A stretch of 64,000 bases of DNA. It comes from Diaporthe sp. PMI_573. Its lineage: Eukaryota; Ascomycota; Sordariomycetes; Diaporthales; Diaporthaceae. Of this stretch, positions 48,115-58,158 are shown in pieces. How positions within the stretch are numbered: the stretch's first letter is position 1; each line of letters starts with the position of its first letter. Below the pieces are notes generated by a model. The model was not told where the DNA came from, did no database searches, and saw nothing but the letters and a program-made list of their open reading frames with translations. The stretch is from the NCBI GenBank assembly GCA_021399435.1, contig JAJTUP010000030.1, positions 186,001 to 250,000 of the forward strand. Direction: 5' to 3'. The translations under genes and the position numbers were made by a program.

Positions 48115-50177
48115 CTAGATCACAGTTCCCTTCGTCTGTCTCCGATTCTTGACGTCCAAGTTCTCCACCAACAGCACCCAAATGAAACACAACGCCATGA
48201 TCCCCGTTCCCGCGGCCAACATCCTCGTCTGCGCATACCCATACGCCTCCTGAATCGCCGAACGCACCACGGACCCCTCAGGATAAGAGAGCTGCGCCAC
48301 GAGGTTCGCGTAGATGGTCGCGGCGTCCGCCTTGTTGGCCTCCGGGAGGTACCGCACCAGGGCCGGGAGGAAGGTGTTTGTCCAGATGGCGCCCGAGATG
48401 GTGGAGCCGACGGCGCCTCCCACCGTGCCGAAGACGAAGACCATGGAGATGGTGGGGGCGACGTACTGGTGCTCGACGGCGGCGAGGCAGCCGATCTGGC
48501 AGACGAGGATGAAGACGGCGCCGCCCATGGAGATGAAGATCTCGCACATGATGAGGTATCCGACGCTGAAGCCTGGCCGGCGGAAGTAGATCATGAGGCC
48601 TTGGGCGAAGATGTAGAGGGGGATAGCAGGGTAGAAAGTCCACCTAAATTTTCCTATTTGCAGTGATGAACGTTAACGCGATTGCTCTCATATCTTGGGC
48701 GTCAAGGTATGTAGGGGATGGGGGATGCGGTAGGTACGAACCAGTGCGACGGATGAAATACCCGACTATGAACAGCTCCACGCCCGAGACAACCTGGAAG
48801 GTGTTGTTGATGTAGCCCGCCTGTGCCACAGTAACCCCATTGACAACCTGCAAGAACGAGGTAAAGTAACTGTTCCAGCAGTAGTAGGACATCTGGTACG
48901 TCGTGTTGATGAGACAGACGGCGAGGAGCGTTCGGTTCTGGAGATGCCTGGCCGCGAGGAACGGCACGGGTGCGAGCCAGATCTCCCATGTTACAAAAAA
49001 GGCGATCAGAACAAGACCCAGGACGATCATGGCAATGATGTAGGGCGTCGACCAGCCCTTTGGTGCGGACGCTGCGATGGTGAAGGGCAGGAGGAAGATG
49101 ACGAGGCCGGCTGCGAAGAGGAAGACGCCGATGACTGTGCCAGATTGGGACTGATTAGCAAACTAGGTCATGGCGCACGTATATTTCGCAAAGGCTAGCG
49201 GGGACTCAAAACCAGTGTATCCTTTCAAACTCACCGTCAAACTCGTGGAACCAGTGCACAACGTTCTCAGCAAGGGTACGCCCGCTCCTCACACGATCCT
49301 TGAGCAAGCCCAACTTCTTGGCCTTGTTCAGGTTGTACTTGAGAAGCACGTAGACCGGCAGCGTGAAGAAGGGCATGATGATGCAGAACGCGCCGAACCC
49401 CCACTCCCACGAGACCTTGAGAAGGAAGGCCTCAGCGGCAGCGGGTCCCGCAAAGGCCGTGATCATGTACGGGCTGGACGTGAAGGCGAAAGCGAGGGCC
49501 CGGTTTCGCAGGTCCGAGGCGTCGATGGCCAGGATCTCGACGGCGTAGATGAGGCCCGAGTACCCCACCGTGTAGAAGACCTGGGCGGCGCAGTAGGTGG
49601 GCAGGTTCGTGGAGGAGGCGGTCAGGATCAGGCCCAGCTCGGAGAACCCGACCATGAGCAGGAAGCCCTCGGCGCGGCCCCAGACGTCCATGAGCTTGGC
49701 CATGGGGATGTAGACGGCGCCGGCCATGGAGCTGGAGACGACCCTGATCACGGCGAGGAGGGAGTGGGCCGCCCATTCTGAGGTGATGTAGGGCGAGAGG
49801 GACGAGAGGATGGACAGGCGGAAGCCGTTGACGAGGAAGATGAACCAGATGCTGTTGTCGCATCCCGATTGCTCGGCTTTTTGTTAGAACATCCATGTCT
49901 TCAATGTAACCTTTCCGTCACCGTCCGGAATATATACTCACCCGACAAATAGGCAAGCTAGAGACGGCTTGGTCCAGGTCAAAGTCGTTGCCTCCATTTC
50001 CTGGACACCAATCTGCGCGGTGGCGTTGACCTCATTGAGGCCAGTGCCATCCACGGCCACTGCCGTTGCGGATGAGTCGTCCCCATCCTTGTTGTGGCTG
50101 TCAACGGGCGGAATTTCGACCGCCTGGCCGACTTCTGAGTTGCCACCAGCAAGGCCCTTGTCGAAGGATCTCGCCAT
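48115..50177 (-). CDS. MFS siderophore-iron importer (MirB/SIT family)
   Basis: Four exons, 49942-50177, 49235-49851, 48742-49134 and 48115-48653, give 594 residues. Introns are 90, 100 and 88 nt, and all junctions keep phase. The N-terminal ~75 residues are soluble. Some 12-14 transmembrane helices follow. Typical siderophore-transporter features include IWFIFLVNGFRLSI at helix 1, the AKLMDVWGRAEG loop (MFS motif A) and AVEILAIDASDLRNRALAFA. There is also WNSYFTSFLQVV and a long last extracellular loop before VVRSAIQEAYGYAQTRML. Members import ferric hydroxamate siderophores across the plasma membrane. The size and the neighbours (esterase, GNAT) favour a MirB-like triacetylfusarinine importer, which is inference. 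The ATG at 50177 (MARSFDKGL) is preferred; an in-frame ATG at 50234 exists upstream. Confidence 0.85.
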
Positions 50178-50800
50178 CTCAGCTGTGCGCTTGTGGTCTG
50201 CTGGCAGGATTTTTTTTCTGTGTTTGGGGCACAACGTTGAACTATCACGGCAGCAGATGAGATGGGCGAGTTACTGTATAAAAGGGCCGCCACGTGAGAG
50301 AACAAGGATCAGAAGCGACGCGCGGCGAGGGCCAGCCGTAACGGGAAGAACAGGCACGGTGCATTGGGTATGGGGATTTCTACATCATGGTGTTATGGAT
50401 ATGAACATAACGAGTACAGAAATTCATGGGGGTCAACTGTGCGTATTCAATGTGGAAGGAAGCTTGGCAAAGAAAAGTCCGGGCCAAGACAAGAAAAAAA
50501 AAAAAAGACATGCACCAGGTCCCGCTTCAACGTCGCCAAGTTTATGATAAGCATCTGGACCCGGATCCTCTTCAGGGGTGCCGCCTTCCAGCGTCGCCGT
50601 CGGAAAACGGGTTGGTGTACGGAGTTACGAGTAGATGCTCCATTCACTATTGGTGTTGGTTTACCTTGGCAATTCTGGGCATTCTGGGCGTGCAGATTGA
50701 TTAGATGAGATTGATAAGATTTGCCAATTACTATTGTGCACACACGTAGACCTTGCTCGGTATTCTCCACTCCAATTAGTCGGTAGTACGGACATATCGA
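50178..50800. other. Promoter region of the MFS gene
   Basis: Lies between the GNAT stop and the MFS start. No coding frame is supported. Two plain GATAAG elements occur at about 50552 and 50712 and CCAAT boxes at about 50725 and 50772; none matches the full iron-GATA consensus. Confidence 0.4.
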
Positions 50801-51538
50801 CTATATAAGAACTGGAGCCGAGGAAGAGCCGACAGATACCATGTGAATGGGTGCCGGTATGCGCATGTGCTCGCCACTATCAAATTGCTTCGGCTGCAGC
50901 TTTCCTTGGCGTGTGGCATGTTCCTGTTCCCGTGCCTGGTTCTGGGCCTGCGCCTCCCACTCCTCCCTGGTAATGGAATACTCGACCTCGCCGTGCTCAA
51001 TTCCCGGTGCCGGCGTGAAATCCTTGTATTCGTTGAAAAACTTCCGCACGAGCTTCATGCCGCAGCTCGCCATGGTCTTGCAGCTCCCCTTGTTGACCGT
51101 CATGGTCTCGCCGTAGACATCGCCAAGGCCGGGCATGGACTCAAAGGCGTACCGCAGAAGCGCCAACGTGCCCTCCTTGGCAAAGCCCTGGCCCCAGAAC
51201 TGTCGTACGACTCGCAAGCCGAACTCGGCACGGCTGGGGTTGGTCTCGCTTGGGCTGAGAACCCACCAGCCGACCAACTCTTTTTGGGTGTCGCCACTGC
51301 TGCTTGGGGGGTTGTTGTGTAGTTGGGCGACCCAGGTCCCGAAGCCGGTCGGCTCCGCGGCCTTGAGGAGGGCCTGCCGGCACAATTCCACCTCTTTTTC
51401 GTCAAAGGGTCGCCCAAAGGCAATGTAGCGCATTATCTCTGGGTCCGTATCCAGTTCGAGGAGGAACTGCCTGTGCTCTGGGCTCTCGTTAAGAGGAACC
51501 AGCTCCAATCGGGGGCTTGAGATGATTGGCTGCGACAT
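50801..51538 (-). CDS. GNAT (RimJ/RimL-type) N-acetyltransferase, candidate SidG-like
   Basis: A single exon of 245 residues, ATG at 51538. The start SSPRLELVPLNE and the core GFGTWVAQL, ELVGWWVLSP and RQFWGQGFAKEGTLALLRYA follow the acetyltransferase_3 (PF13302) pattern. The Q-x-x-G-x-G/A loop that binds acetyl-CoA is intact. A DVYGETMTVNKGSCKTMASC segment matches the N-x-x-S strand-helix of RimJ-like enzymes. A charged C-terminal tail of about 50 residues follows. Alone it could acetylate many amines. Beside a siderophore importer and esterase, it is a candidate for the enzyme that acetylates fusarinine C to triacetylfusarinine C (SidG in A. fumigatus, also a GNAT next to mirB and estB). 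Orthology is not tested. It shares a 980-bp divergent promoter with the ABC transporter. Confidence 0.72.
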   Translation of the reverse strand: MSQPIISSPRLELVPLNESPEHRQFLLELDTDPEIMRYIAFGRPFDEKEVELCRQALLKAAEPTGFGTWVAQLHNNPPSSSGDTQKELVGWWVLSPSETNPSRAEFGLRVVRQFWGQGFAKEGTLALLRYAFESMPGLGDVYGETMTVNKGSCKTMASCGMKLVRKFFNEYKDFTPAPGIEHGEVEYSITREEWEAQAQNQAREQEHATRQGKLQPKQFDSGEHMRIPAPIHMVSVGSSSAPVLI

Positions 51539-52520
51539 GGTGAATTGCCAGGTAAGGTCCGTTATGTCGGGTTTTCAGGTGGGTACATATGTAAACAAGG
51601 CGTTGAGGTTATCCAGATGTCTTTAGATAGTGAAAGAACAGACATGATTGACATGGACGTGACGAGACGAGCTTTTAAGTACCAGAGAAATAGATACTAT
51701 CTAGATGGTAGCATCGCCAAGGTTAAACAAAGATACAATGCAACAATCAGATGGAGTCGTCGAGGCGATCTGACGGGCTTGGCCATCTGGGCATTCTTGG
51801 CCAGCATTGAGAACCACATCTGTAGGCATCTCAAACACCAACTGCATGGGTTGTATGGGTTGTTTCTCTACTGGAAGATTCGAACCCGCCAGGAAGGACT
51901 GTGCCTGCATTCGGAGCCGAAGCTATAATACCGAGCATGTCGGGTTCTTTGAAAAGTGGTCAAGCCGTTGAGTCACGAGTCAGCGGCTCTAAATCATTGG
52001 CGATTACTATGTGAAGTCAAACTATATACTGTGGGATACGTGTAAGTGTAAGTAAGTACTATGCACCAATGTTGGAGAGAAAAACTCAGTGTATGCTGTA
52101 TTGGGAGAACATCGACTGGCTCATGGATGGAATTACCTACTGCCTGGGTTCACAACTCGCGTAGTTGCATATAAATGGCAGGGGAATTTTTGGTGCCGAT
52201 GCCCCATTATTGTGGTGGGTGGGTTTTTCTTGGCTAACAGGGGGATCTGATAACCAACTGCGGCGGTGGTGAAGTTTTCAGACATGAAGTCTTGGCCTGG
52301 ACTAACCATTACCCTATAGCATGTTCGGGCCTCCTATTTCGGTGAGGAAAGTGAGAATAAGGGGAAAGAGTGCACGTGTGCACTGCGTGGGGGATAAACA
52401 CGACCCCGTCTCTTCCCATGTTGCATTCGCCTCGCTTTTTATTCGACCATGCCCTTTTGATCCCTTTGCTCCGGTCTCGAGCCACTTGCGTACGTGGACA
52501 CACTACTCAAAAAAGGTCCA
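51539..52520. other. Divergent promoter region of GNAT and ABC genes
   Basis: No coding frame is supported. It contains an iron-type GATA site at 52245-52253. Confidence 0.5.
52245..52253 (+). promoter_or_regulatory. ATCTGATAA, candidate iron-GATA site
   Basis: An exact match to ATCWGATAA, 268 nt upstream of the ABC transporter ATG and about 700 nt from the GNAT ATG, so it could serve both divergent genes. Confidence 0.5.
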
Positions 52521-55500
52521 ATGGGCGAAAACGAGACGGCGCAATCATCCACTGCGCCAGCGGCTGGCGATGAGGCCAACAACGAGAAGGCGGTGGTGGC
52601 TCCTGTGAGTGGCTTTAGGTTGACTATGTTGACTAGTTCCAACAGACGTTGAGTGACAAAAGTCCAAACCAACCAAACAAGGCCAGCTGACGTAAACAAA
52701 CGTGAAAAGGCGCCCAGCAAGATGAAGAACAAGTTGAAGGCGCGAGGCATGCTGGCGTGGTTCGAGCTGGTGCTGACGGCGGCGTCGCCCACATGGATCG
52801 ACTACGCATTGCTGGCAGGCGGCTTCTTGTGCGCAGCCGCGGCCGGTGTACCTTTCCCGCTGATGGGTGTCCTGTTTGGCGAGCTGATAGACAACTTCAA
52901 CTCGGCAACTTGCGCAGCAGCCCAAGACGTCGACGCCTTCGCATACCAGGATGCCATCAACGAAAAGGTGATACAGACGGCCTGGATCGGGGCCATCGCA
53001 CTGGTACTCATCTACGGACACCTGACGTGTTGGAACATGGTCTCGCAACGCCTGGCCCAGCGACTGCGAGCCCAGTATGTCGCCGCCCTGCTGCGGCAGC
53101 CGCCCGGGTTCTTTGATGTTGTGGGCGACGCGGCGTCTGGCCGAGTATCAGGCCGGCTCCAGGGCGACATCACGGCGGTGCAGGCCGGCACGAGCGAGAA
53201 GGTCGGCAACATCATCACCACGATCTCCTTCTTCATCACCGTGCTTGTCATTGCCTTCATGCGCCAGCCTGCGCTGGCCGGGATGCTGCTGGCCGCCACG
53301 CTGCCGGCCTTGCTGCTGTCGGGTCACATCAATGGGCATTATATTGCAAAGTTGGTTGGCCGATCCACCGCGGCCTCGGCCGCCGCTGCATCGATTGCCT
53401 CGGAGGCGCTGGAGCACGTCGAGGTCGTGCAGTCCTTTGGTGCCGCGCCTCGCCTCGTCGCCTCCTTTGCCGGCCACATGGCCCGCGCCCGTGATGCCTC
53501 CGTGGCCAAGTCCGCCTTTGCTGCCGTGCAGACGGGCACCCTCTACTTTGTCTCGTACTGTGCCAACGCGCTGGCCTTTTGGCAGGGCAGCATCCTGATT
53601 GCCGCCGTCTTTGAGGGAGCCTCCAACAATGCCAGCGTGGGCTCTATATACTCCATCGTCTTCCTCCTCGTTGACGCCTGTGTGATGCTCGGCGGCATCG
53701 CCCCGTCCATGCCCTTCCTGAGCGCCGCAGTTGCCGCCTACGACCGTCTTAAGGAGGACATGGACGCTCCCTCGGCCATCGACGCCACTTTGACCTCGGG
53801 AAAGGCCCTCGAGCCGTCGCCCTCGTCCCGGGGCAGAGCCATTACCCTCCGCAACGTCTCGTTCGAATACGCCTCCCGCCCCGGCCAGCCTGCCCTATCC
53901 AACGTCGACCTGGAGCTTGCGCGTGGCACATATACCGCCGTCGTGGGCTTGTCGGGCAGCGGCAAGTCCACCCTCGCCTCGCTGCTCGCGCGCCTGCACG
54001 ACCCGACCGAGGGCACCGTCGAGCTTGACGGCCATGACATGCGCTCGCTCAACGTCCGCTCGCTGCGGAGCACTCTCGGTGTTGTCCACCAGGACTGCCA
54101 GCTGCTTGACCGTTCTATCCTCGAGAACATTGCCCTGGGACTGGTCAACAGTCCGCGGCCCCAACACCACTCCCTCAAGCCCTTTCTCGTGCACAGCCAT
54201 CTCGCCCGCTTGGCCAAGGCCGCTGCCGAGTCCAGGGCATCAGGTAATATGGACCTGGACGCTGCTGTCAGCGCCAACAACTTGAGCCCCGAGTTGGCTG
54301 AGATCGCCCGCCTGGTACGCGATGCCGCAGAGCAGGCCGACGCAGCCGACTTCGTCTCCCGCCTGGACCAAGGCTACGGCACGCCGGCCGGGATTGGCGG
54401 CGCCTCCCTGAGTGGCGGCCAACGGCAGCGCATCGCCCTCGCGCGCGCACTGATCCGTGACCCGGACGTGCTCCTTCTTGACGAGGCCACGGCGTCGCTC
54501 GACTCGGCCAGCGAGAAGCGCATCATGGACCGTCTGGATGCCGCTTACCAGGCCACTCCGCCGGACCAGCGCCGCACCGTCATCGCGATTGCCCACCGCC
54601 TTAGCACTATCCGCAACGCCGACCGCATTGTCGTGATGCAGGCTGGTCGTATTATCGAGCAGGGCACGTACGATGAACTCATGGCCAGGGGGCCCGAGCC
54701 GAGCGAGTTTGCTCGCATGGTCAAGCTGCAGACCGGGAACAGCGACGATGGCCATCATGGGGTTGAAAGTGACGACGAGGACAACGAGAAAAGACACACC
54801 TCCAAGGACACCAGCCAGGATCATGGATCGAAATCGCCCACGCTGGCGAGTCTACCTAGGAACTCATCGTCCTCCTCCTCTCCCTCCCCAGTGGCCGCCT
54901 CTGGCCAATCACTGGCGCTGGCTCAGCACAAAGATGAAAACGATGGAGACGCAACACAAGCAGGCACTCCCGTGTTTAAGGGCCTGTTCTATCTTATCCG
55001 GCCCAACCTCGGCTGGTTCGTCCTGGCCCTCATCGGCGCCTTCATCGTCGGGTCGACCTTCTCCGCCCAGGGCGTCATCTTCGGCTTCACCGTCGGCGAG
55101 CTCAACCCATGCGCCGCCGGAGCCACGGGAGACTCCCTCCGCGCCGTGGGCCGCCTGTTCGGGGGCCTCTTCTTCATGCTGGCCTGCGTCGAGCTGCTCG
55201 CCAACTTCCTGGCCTGGTGGGGCTTCGGCATCGTGGCAGAGCGCCTGCTCTACCACCTGCGCGTGCTCGCCCTGCGCGCGCTTCTGGACAAGGACATCCT
55301 CACCTTCCACCAGGCCTCGGGCCAGAGCCCCTCGGGCCTGCTGAGCATCATCACGGCCGACGCGGCGGCGGTGGGGGCCTTCTCGGGCTCGACCTTTGGC
55401 ACGGTCCTCGGCGTGCTCGTCAACATGGTCGTCGCCGTCGTGCTCTCGCTCTGCTTCGCCTGGAAGATCGCGCTCGTCTGCATGGTCACGCTGCCCGTCC

Positions 55501-56822
55501 TGCTGGGGAGCGGGTTCATGCAGCTGCGCATGCTGGTGCGCTACGAGGAGCGCCACCGGGGTGCCTTCGCGACCGCCACCACGCTCGCCACCGAGGCCAT
55601 CCAGTCCATCCGCACTGTCGCCGTGCTCTCGCTCGAGCACGAGTACATGGACGAGTACCAGCGGCTCGTGCGCGGCCCCAAGAAGCAGGCCGTCCGCAAC
55701 GCCGTCTCGACCAACATCTGGCTCGCCATCAGCTACTCCTGTGGCATCTTTGTCAACGCCCTCGCGTACTGGTGGGGCTCGCAGCTGATCATGAAGGGCG
55801 AATATACCCAGACCGACTTCTTGATCATCCTTGTTGCCATGCTCACGAGCGCCCAGCTGTGGAGCAGCATGTTTGCCCTGGCTCCCGAGTTCTCCCGCGC
55901 GAGGCTGGCGCTGGGAAGAGTCATGGAAGCTATTGACAAGGAAGCCATCATGGACGTGTCCAAAAAGCACCGCGGCGGCCACGACGGGGATGTAGAAGCT
56001 GCCGAGGAGTCCAAAGCCCTTGCTGTAGCATCAGCACCACAGCAACCCAACGGAGGAGGCAACGGCGCAAGCGTCACCTTCAACAACGTGTCCTTTGCCT
56101 ACCCCTCCCGCCCAGACAAGACGATCCTCGACGACGTCTCCTTCACCCTCCCACCCAACAAGTTCTGCGGCCTAGTCGGGCCCTCAGGCGCCGGCAAGTC
56201 GACCATCATGGCCCTCGTCCAGCGCCTCTACCACCCCACCTCGGGCACCATCGCAATCGACAGCGTCGACATCGCGACCTACAAGGACGCCAACCAGTTC
56301 CGCTCGTCCGTCGCCATCGTGCCGCAGGTCCCGGCCCTCTTCGACGGCACAATCCGCTTCAACGTCGCCCTTGGCGCGGCCCCAGGTTCCCCGCCGCCCA
56401 CAGACGCCGAGATCGAGGCCGCCTGCCGCACCGCCAACATCCACGACGACATCGTCGGCTTCCCGGAGGGCTACGACACCGAGTGCGGCGCCTCGGGAGG
56501 CTCGGGGGCGAGGCTCTCAGGCGGCCAGCGCCAGCGCATCGCCATCGCGCGGGCGCTGGTGCGGAGGCCGCGGCTCCTGCTGCTCGACGAGAGCACCAGC
56601 GCCTTGGACGCGCAGAGCGAGGCGGTGCTGCAGGAAGGGCTGGACAAGGCCGCGCAGGGCACCACGGTGCTGGCTATCACGCACCGGCTGCGGACGGTGC
56701 AGAAGGCGGATGTGATCCTTGTTGTCGAGGGTGGGCGTATTGTGGACCAGGGCACGCATGCTGAGTTGATGGCTAGGAGGGAGAGTTATCGCCTGAATGC
56801 TATGCAGCAGATGCTGCAGTGA
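52521..56822 (+). CDS. Full-size ABC-B (MDR-type) transporter, candidate SitT-like
   Basis: Two exons, 52521-52604 and 52710-56822, give 1398 residues. The 105-nt intron (GTGAGT, CTGAC branch point, AAAAG end) removes stops and joins KAVVAP to APSKMKNK. The ATG at 52521 opens a short polar N-terminus. The order is TMD1, NBD1, TMD2, NBD2. NBD1 has Walker A GLSGSGKST (about 53945), signature LSGGQRQR and Walker B VLLLDEATASLD. NBD2 has GPSGAGKST (about 56178), LSGGQRQR and LLLLDESTSALD. Both sites look catalytically complete. An acidic/Ser-rich linker separates the halves. Such pumps export toxicants, peptides or metabolites. ABC-B genes also sit in fungal siderophore clusters (sitT), and an iron-GATA site in the promoter supports this here. 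A general multidrug pump is the alternative. Confidence 0.88.
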
Positions 56823-58158
56823 GTGAGTGGGTAGAAGGATGCTTGCGTGCTTGGTTCCGGGGAAGTTATCTTTAATGTATATAGCCGTTAGGGTTTGTTT
56901 TAGAGTGATATGAGTTATAATACCCTTGGACTACTACAACACACGTCTGAGCAGTGAGCACCCTTTACAGCGTGACATTGCTACACACAGAAACCGAAGA
57001 CAATCAGATAACATGTCTGCAAATCCAGACAGCTCTTTAACAGAGGATAGTCAAGCATGGTTTTTGGGGCCTGCCGACCGTTCCCCACGGCACACTGCAA
57101 CGACTGTCCAAGGGTGGCTGAGAAAAAACCCCTCCTGGCCAAACCCCCCTTCTGCAGGGCAACTCCAGCACTACACCCCTTTTCAACTCCGGATTGTCTA
57201 CGCCACCGGTCCGCAGCTGGCTACCTTGGCCTAGAGGCTAACTATTTATTTTCCGCTCTTCTTGGTTGGAGAGACGATCTCAAAATGCCTCGTGAAGAGA
57301 CGAGGAATGGTATAATCTTCTATGGATGCGGGGATTCGCATAGATCGCTAAAAACGGACGGCGCAACTCAGCCACCCAAAATCAACGCTTCTTTGAATTG
57401 CGCCGGTTGGGATCAATTGATTTATTATCGAGAACAACCTATAGTCGGCTAGGTTTCACTTTTATGTTGAACAAAGTAATAGCATAGGTCCTAGATCACT
57501 CTAGTCTTGAATTGTAGTAATAAGATGAGAAGGCAATATAAAGGAAAATTAAGCAGATATTATATACCATAATGGTAATAATGGTAACAAGCTTGCATAT
57601 TTTCTGTCTCTCCCGCTGAGTTTAAGTCAACCTTGCGCAAGTAGAAGAATAATGTTTGGAACCACAGCAAGCTGTGACGTCGTTCTTCCGGCAGTCCATG
57701 TTCAACGTATCCATTATGGAATCTTCGAATCATGCACATTTTATTCTGTGAGGTCTGGCATCCTGATCTAGCTTACTATATCGACAGAGGTCTTAGAACA
57801 AGGTACCATTGTGTTTGTTTATACATACTCCACGCAACATTCCTACTTCTCATCCTACCTCTTGTCCTCAAAACCTCTCCTATCTTAATCTTCAAACTCT
57901 CAACCCCCGGCGCCTTCCTGTTGCGCAGCACATCGTCATCAGCTTGTTTCTCGCCCCCTTCCTGTTGGGTGACGACGCATAACTACCAGCATCAGACTTA
58001 TCTGACAGGGGCCGGTCATCCTCGCGCTGTAAAGAGCGTCAGAAAGAAAAACAAGAATGTGCCTTCGTGTTGTCATTGTCTTTTCGCTGTACGCAGGCCA
58101 GCATCTCGCCGGCCGCTAGCCTCCCTCAACATCACGCTCGTCCGCTCTGCCACAGCTG
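56823..58158. other. Intergenic, AT-rich right half
   Basis: 3' flank of the ABC gene and 3' flank of the second DUF3176 gene. Short frames at 56926-57234 and 57057-57452 have no recognisable features. It contains the third iron-type GATA motif. Confidence 0.4.
57003..57011 (+). promoter_or_regulatory. ATCAGATAA, iron-GATA consensus match
   Basis: An exact match to ATCWGATAA, 181 nt past the ABC transporter stop. No obvious gene starts to its right, so it may be incidental or act from the 3' side. Confidence 0.25.

Noticed and set aside
49170..49781. 203-codon open frame on the plus strand
   Set aside because: Antisense to MFS exon 2, which shows clear transporter motifs on the minus strand.
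51860..51960. tRNA-like T-loop (GGTTCGAAT on the minus strand)
   Set aside because: The T-stem has mismatches and wobble pairs, and no acceptor-stem partner or anticodon arm could be found upstream.
54909..55982. 357-codon open frame on the minus strand
   Set aside because: It is antisense to the ABC transporter and arises from its GC-rich third positions; the product is charged low-complexity sequence.
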